Source: Chryseobacterium sp. G0186
Lineage (GTDB): Bacteria > Bacteroidota > Bacteroidia > Flavobacteriales > Weeksellaceae
Assembly: GCF_003815675.1 (NCBI RefSeq)
Contig: NZ_CP033918.1
Coordinates: 4,836,001-4,900,000 of the forward strand
Length of the DNA stretch: 64,000 nt
Reading direction: 5' to 3'
Below, piece by piece: positions 60,251 to 64,000 of this stretch (positions within the stretch are counted from its first letter, which is position 1; the number at the start of each line of letters is the position of its first letter). Both the position numbers and the translations under genes were made by a program. Below the pieces are notes generated by a model, which did not search any database, had not been told where the DNA came from, and saw nothing but the letters and a program-made list of their open reading frames with translations.

Positions 60251-60739
60251 ATGATAAAAGAAAAAGAACAGAACGTTCGTCATCAGGACGCGGTTTGTAT
60301 AAACGAAAGCAGTCTTAAACATCAATGGTATCATCATTTGAAATACCTTGCTGCAGGAATTGTATTTGGAATTATATTCGTAAAAGCAGAAGTTATCAGT
60401 TGGTTCAGAATTCAGGAAATGTTCCGTCTGCAGTCTTTTCATATGTATGGTATCATCGGAAGTGCTGTGTTGGTAGGAATGATCTCGGTGTTTCTGATTA
60501 AGAAATTCAATATCAAAACAATCTATGGGGAACCTATTACACTGACTCCTAAAAAATTCAGTAAAGGACAGATTTACGGAGGATTGATTTTCGGTTTTGG
60601 CTGGGCTATTACAGGAGCCTGTCCCGGCCCGCTCTTTGCTCAGATCGGAACAGGAGCCCTGGCTGTATCTGTTACCCTATTAAGTGCCATTGCCGGAACC
60701 TGGGTATATGGATATTTCAGAGATCAATTACCTCATTAA
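60251..60739 (+). CDS. YeeE/YedE family half-transporter 2 (DUF6691-like)
   Basis: A 162-residue inner-membrane protein with about four helices (about 33-50, 66-84, 108-125 and 135-155), the second half of the pair. The signature GWAITGACPGPLFAQIGTG carries Cys124, the counterpart of the Cys in the first half. A soluble N-terminal tail (1-30) includes Cys16. The two halves probably form one channel for thiosulfate or another sulfane sulfur compound; direction of transport cannot be read from the sequence. Last gene of the operon. Confidence 0.88.
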   Translation: MIKEKEQNVRHQDAVCINESSLKHQWYHHLKYLAAGIVFGIIFVKAEVISWFRIQEMFRLQSFHMYGIIGSAVLVGMISVFLIKKFNIKTIYGEPITLTPKKFSKGQIYGGLIFGFGWAITGACPGPLFAQIGTGALAVSVTLLSAIAGTWVYGYFRDQLPH

Positions 60740-60760
60740 GATAGATACTTTCAAATAAAA

Positions 60761-60789
60761 AAAGACTGCCGAAAATATCGGCAGTCTTT
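60761..60789. terminator. bidirectional terminator between the sulfur operon and the TolC gene
   Basis: Perfect 12-base stem AAAGACTGCCGA / TCGGCAGTCTTT with a 5-base loop, between convergent transcripts. Confidence 0.9.
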
Positions 60790-60801
60790 CTCTGTATAAA
60801 A

Positions 60802-62202
60802 TTATGAAGATATGAAGTGTTCTGCACCCAGAGCCATATAAAGATTAATGCGCTCTATTCTGTACTGAAGATCCAGATTAATCAGGTTCATCTCGTTTTT
60901 AAGAAGATCCCTTTGCTTTCGGACCAGCACAAAACTATTGTTAACACCTACTTTTATTTGCTTTTGGGTAAGCCCAATATTATTTTTTAATTCATTGATG
61001 GCCTTGGTGCTATAAGTAACCTGCCTTTCAATGGAGTGTAAGTTGGCTAAAGATAACTCAACCTCATTCAAGGCATTCAAAACGGTTTTTGAATATTCCT
61101 CCACAACCTGTTTTTGCTGTGAATTTTTTATCTCTACATTCTTTTTCAGTTTTCCACCATTGAATAAAGGAGAAACTAATCCACTTCCTACCTTTAATAA
61201 AGGATTGGAAAATAAAGAATTGATAGACTCTACATTACTTCCTGCAGTTCCCAATGACGAACTTATGCTAATGGAGGGAAGCCTCGCCGCTTTGGCCTGC
61301 TGTACCTCGTAAAATGCTTTCTCTATCTGAAAATGACTAGCCTGGATATCCGATCTGTTTTCCAAAAGCTGTAACGGAAAAGATTCCGGAATATCATTCT
61401 TTACAGGATTAAAAAAATTCTGAGTGGCTAATTTACCCTCCGGATATTTTCCTGTAAGCAACTCCAGTGATCTTCTCGACTGAGCATTTGCATTTTTAAC
61501 CTTTTCAAGATAGCCTTCCAGTGAAATAATTTCTGCCGCTATATTGGAAATATCAAGAGCATTAGCCGTTCCTATCTTTTTTTGAATGGTATACAACCTT
61601 TCCAGTTCTCTGGATTGCTGAATATAATTCTCAATCTTATCTTCCTGAATATTTCCAGCAATATTTAAGAAATAGGCTTTTGCGATCATCCCTGCAATAG
61701 ACTGATGCAGCAGAATATTTTGTTGCTTGGCAGAAAAGTAATTGCTTGTACTTGCCATCTGTGCAGACTTATTCTTACCCCATAGATCTATCTCCCAGCT
61801 GGCTTTTAAAGCAAGACGTCGGATCTGAGCATCACTTACCAAATTATTGGAAGTATTGACAACAGCACCCACACTTGGATAAAGATCACTTCCGGCAATT
61901 TCCATAGCCAGTTCCACCTGATTAAGCTTTTCCCTGGCAATGATAATATCCGCATTATACTGCATTCCCTCATTAATCAGGGATTCCAGCTGGCGGTCTT
62001 TGAGATCCGTAATCCAGTTGTAGGAAAATGAATCAGTGTCGGATTTTCTGTCAAAGATCCAGTCATCCGGAATTTGAAGATGAGAACTAATCTCACTTTT
62101 TTCCTTGAGCTGATCCATACTTTCTTTCGTGGGTTCCTTGTACCCAATACATGAACTCAGGCTTACAGAAAGAACCCCCAGTACAATTAATTTTTTATAC
62201 AT
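60802..62202 (-). CDS. TolC-family outer-membrane efflux lipoprotein (NodT-like)
   Basis: A 466-residue outer-membrane channel subunit with a lipoprotein signal (lipobox VSLSSC, Cys18) and two outer-membrane efflux protein repeats (about 70-260 and 270-460). Typical segments are LIAREKLNQVELAMEIAGSDLYPSVG-type, ASWEIDLWGKNKS and LLENRSDIQASHFQIEKAFYEVQQAKAARLPSIS-type. It should trimerise and span outer membrane and periplasm. It is the last gene of a DUF3302-HlyD-TolC operon, separated from hlyD by one base. Confidence 0.92.
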   Translation of the reverse strand: MYKKLIVLGVLSVSLSSCIGYKEPTKESMDQLKEKSEISSHLQIPDDWIFDRKSDTDSFSYNWITDLKDRQLESLINEGMQYNADIIIAREKLNQVELAMEIAGSDLYPSVGAVVNTSNNLVSDAQIRRLALKASWEIDLWGKNKSAQMASTSNYFSAKQQNILLHQSIAGMIAKAYFLNIAGNIQEDKIENYIQQSRELERLYTIQKKIGTANALDISNIAAEIISLEGYLEKVKNANAQSRRSLELLTGKYPEGKLATQNFFNPVKNDIPESFPLQLLENRSDIQASHFQIEKAFYEVQQAKAARLPSISISSSLGTAGSNVESINSLFSNPLLKVGSGLVSPLFNGGKLKKNVEIKNSQQKQVVEEYSKTVLNALNEVELSLANLHSIERQVTYSTKAINELKNNIGLTQKQIKVGVNNSFVLVRKQRDLLKNEMNLINLDLQYRIERINLYMALGAEHFISS

Positions 62203-62203
62203 C

Positions 62204-63361
62204 TTAATGAAGCTTAGGGATGAGGTAGTTGATTTTACTGCTAATGCGTACCATTACTTTTCTGATAAGATGCAGCGGTTTAATATGATCAGAATAGATC
62301 ACAGCTGTGCCTCTTGCTCCGACGGTCAGCTGCTTTTGATCATCTACCAATACAAACTTTGCAATAAGTTTTCCATCAGTTTCAGGTAATTGTCTTGCGG
62401 TATCCGGAAGTCCGGCAACAGATCCGTTTCCGCCCAGCATTCCGCCTGCATTATTCATGATCCCTTGGCTGGTCGCATCAATAACGTATTCAAGTTTGGC
62501 TTTTACAACCTTTCCGGGTTCTGTTTTAAGAGCCAGTTCCACTTCATTACCATTTTTTACTGATTCCAATTCATTTTGAGCAAAAAAACCAATAACAGAT
62601 TGCTGTTTTTGAATCAATACAAAGGCAGATTTGAAAGGAGCCATAATAGCCCCCTCATTCAACTGAACATTCGGAATAATACCGTCTGTAGGCGCCAGAA
62701 CAACAGTTTGAGAAAGATTCCATTTTGCCTGATCCAGTTTTGCCTGAATTTCAGAAACAGATGAATTCTCTCCACCATAAGAAGCATTGGACTTTGTCTC
62801 CAAAGATTGTTGTTGAGATTGCGCAGCACTGATACGGGACTGAAGATCGCGTACATTGGTAATGGCCTGCTCCAGATCAAACTTATTGGCAGCACCTGCC
62901 TCTACCAATTCCTGATATTGGGCAACTCTTTTGTTTGCAAGATCCAGCTGAGACTGTAATCCTGTAATATTTTTTCTGGAAGCTGAGATATCTGTGGTAT
63001 AGGAATTTACAGTAGCCTTCATATTGCTGAGCTTAGCTTCCAGGGATTTAATTTCCTGTACATAAGGCTCTCGGTCGAGAACAAATAATGTATCCCCTTT
63101 CTTTACTTCCTGATTCGTGCTTACATATACCTTTTTCACCCTTCCCAAAACCTGGGTGGTGATGTCCACACTTCTGTTTCCAACCTTTACATCAGAAGTA
63201 ATGGGACAAAAATAATTAAGGCTCAATATTAAGGCTATACTCCCGAAAATAGGCAAAGAATAGACAACCACCTGGGTTGTAAATGTCCAGGGAATAAGTT
63301 TCAATTTTTTAATAAGTAGCCAGCAGATTCCGGCATATATGGCGATGAGTAATTCTAGCAT
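62204..63361 (-). CDS. HlyD family membrane fusion protein
   Basis: A 385-residue periplasmic adaptor with two N-terminal hydrophobic stretches (about 2-18 and 30-50). A biotinyl-lipoyl-like half-domain (VDITTQVLGRVKKVYVSTNQEVKKGDTLF) is followed by a helical hairpin coiled coil (about 120-210), the second lipoyl half (VVLAPTDGIIPNVQLNEGAIM) and beta-barrel domains. It links an inner-membrane partner to TolC. The pairing with DUF3302 matches E. coli yiaV-yiaW. No ABC, RND or MFS pump gene is in the operon. Spacing to the genes either side is 1 and 5 bases. Confidence 0.92.
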   Translation of the reverse strand: MLELLIAIYAGICWLLIKKLKLIPWTFTTQVVVYSLPIFGSIALILSLNYFCPITSDVKVGNRSVDITTQVLGRVKKVYVSTNQEVKKGDTLFVLDREPYVQEIKSLEAKLSNMKATVNSYTTDISASRKNITGLQSQLDLANKRVAQYQELVEAGAANKFDLEQAITNVRDLQSRISAAQSQQQSLETKSNASYGGENSSVSEIQAKLDQAKWNLSQTVVLAPTDGIIPNVQLNEGAIMAPFKSAFVLIQKQQSVIGFFAQNELESVKNGNEVELALKTEPGKVVKAKLEYVIDATSQGIMNNAGGMLGGNGSVAGLPDTARQLPETDGKLIAKFVLVDDQKQLTVGARGTAVIYSDHIKPLHLIRKVMVRISSKINYLIPKLH

Positions 63362-63366
63362 ATTTT

Positions 63367-63729
63367 TTAGTTTTCAATTGTGTTAAGTTCTTTTTCTTCA
63401 ATGGGATCCGGATCTTTTTTCTGATCATTTTTTGTATCGCCATAATCATAGTTGGCCCAGATTAAGGCAATCGGCCATAAAAGGCCTCCGAAAACAAGTG
63501 AAAGGAGGCACATACTTTTTATGGCTTTCAGCTGAGGGTGGTTCTTCTCCTCAGCAACCTTTTCAGGATAAATATGAACTTTCCAGAAAAGATAGATGCC
63601 GGCAATAGGTAAAACAAGTAAAATGAACCAAGATGCGGCATTTGCTATAGTGTCTTCTACATGACCTGTTGATGCCTGAACAAACTGACATGATAATAAC
63701 AGGCAGAGAAGTAGGGATATTCTTTGCAT
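63367..63729 (-). CDS. DUF3302 family membrane protein (YiaW-like)
   Basis: A 120-residue protein with a signal-like N-terminus (1-19) and two membrane helices (about 30-50 and 72-92) flanking the motif KVAEEKNHPQLKAI, followed by GGLLWPIALIWANYDYG and an acidic tail. The NHP...WP(I/F)...IWA pattern matches E. coli YiaW (DUF3302), which is encoded next to a HlyD protein as here. It may be the inner-membrane partner or an assembly factor of the export complex. First gene of the minus-strand operon. Confidence 0.85.
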   Translation of the reverse strand: MQRISLLLCLLLSCQFVQASTGHVEDTIANAASWFILLVLPIAGIYLFWKVHIYPEKVAEEKNHPQLKAIKSMCLLSLVFGGLLWPIALIWANYDYGDTKNDQKKDPDPIEEKELNTIEN

Positions 63730-63912
63730 AATATAATTGTATAAGGTAATAATGAAATGTAAAACAAGGGAGCAGCCATACCATATGAGGCAGCTACCTT
63801 AGACTAAAGGTGATTCTATAATAAATAATGTTTTGTGAATAATATTTTTCTCATTTTGCTTTTAATAATTTGTGTAACAGTATTTTGAGTAAGCAAAAAT
63901 AGACTGAATAAA

Positions 63913-64000
63913 GTGAGAAAAAGTATTCCTAAGTTATTTTTTTCTTTCGTTTCTTTTTTTATGAATTCGTGCCGTCATTCGGGAAAGAGAGTTGGGAGTG
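63913..64000 (+). CDS. possible start of a lipoprotein gene (truncated by the window edge)
   Basis: From a GTG at 63913 an open frame runs off the window (29 codons). It begins with basic residues (RKS), then a hydrophobic stretch and a lipobox-like FMNSC with Cys20, followed by a basic, polar stretch. That is a good lipoprotein signal peptide. The in-frame stop at 63886 limits the upstream extension, and the non-ATG start lowers confidence. Divergent from the export operon. Confidence 0.45.
   Translation, partial: MRKSIPKLFFSFVSFFMNSCRHSGKRVGS

Noticed and set aside
1..64000. tRNA, rRNA, CRISPR, replication origin, metabolite riboswitch
   Set aside because: I looked for cloverleaf T-loop sequences, regular spaced repeats and conserved riboswitch cores and saw none; absence by eye is not proof.

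Overview
The window looks like chromosomal DNA of a Chryseobacterium-type flavobacterium (Bacteroidota). The evidence is low GC, many secreted proteins carrying type IX secretion system (T9SS) C-terminal sorting domains, almost no Shine-Dalgarno sequences, and repeated promoter -7 boxes of the flavobacterial form TAnnTTTG. The genus is an inference from gene content; no rRNA marker is present. I saw no tRNA, rRNA, CRISPR array or prophage.

Layout. 1-2.4 kb: tRNA 3'-end maturation (rnz), a TIGR02757 protein, and a small membrane protein with a perfect isoleucine/acidic heptad coiled coil. 2.5-11.3 kb: three tandem paralogous giant surface proteins (choice-of-anchor L domain, Ig-like modules, T9SS type B C-terminus), each with its own promoter and terminator. 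11.4-15.9 kb: rsmA, facing a housekeeping run ftsX - DUF3098 - uppP - truB - rluF. 16-19.2 kb: a beta-propeller lipoprotein, a helix-hairpin-helix repeat protein and a MerR regulator. 19.4-25 kb: tandem duplicated T9SS-secreted reprolysin-like metalloproteases. 25-31.4 kb: AraC regulator, ccoG, an SMP-30-like lipoprotein, a DbpA-like RNA helicase and a secreted Ntn hydrolase. 31.6-33.6 kb: rpsA with a strong promoter and a candidate leader. 34-42.3 kb: M36 metalloprotease, EamA transporter, alpha/beta hydrolase, DUF3592, a divergent MFS/AraC pair, an SRPBCC protein and rplS. 42.6-47 kb: T9SS-exported purple-acid-phosphatase-like enzyme and an IS1182-type insertion sequence. 47-54 kb: a MORN-like repeat protein, scoA and scoB separated by an inverted ABC exporter, a 225-bp direct repeat pair and DUF4197. 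54-60.7 kb: GH20 hexosaminidase, a Crp/Fnr regulator and a reactive-sulfur gene set. 60.8-63.7 kb: a TolC/HlyD/DUF3302 export operon. A partial lipoprotein gene may begin at the right edge.

The most interesting system is the sulfur cluster. A Crp/Fnr regulator is followed by a TauE-type sulfite exporter, a CstB-like protein (metallo-beta-lactamase-fold persulfide dioxygenase, pseudorhodanese and rhodanese) and two half-size YeeE/YedE thiosulfate-transporter-like proteins. An identical 20-bp sequence lies upstream of both the TauE and the CstB-like gene. In each case it sits at the same distance (23 bp) from a TTTG of a -7-like box, so its centre falls near -41 from the inferred transcription start. 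That is the class II activator position for a Crp-family protein, and suggests a small sulfide/persulfide-responsive regulon driven by the local Crp/Fnr protein. In other bacteria, regulators such as CstR, BigR/SqrR or FisR do this job.
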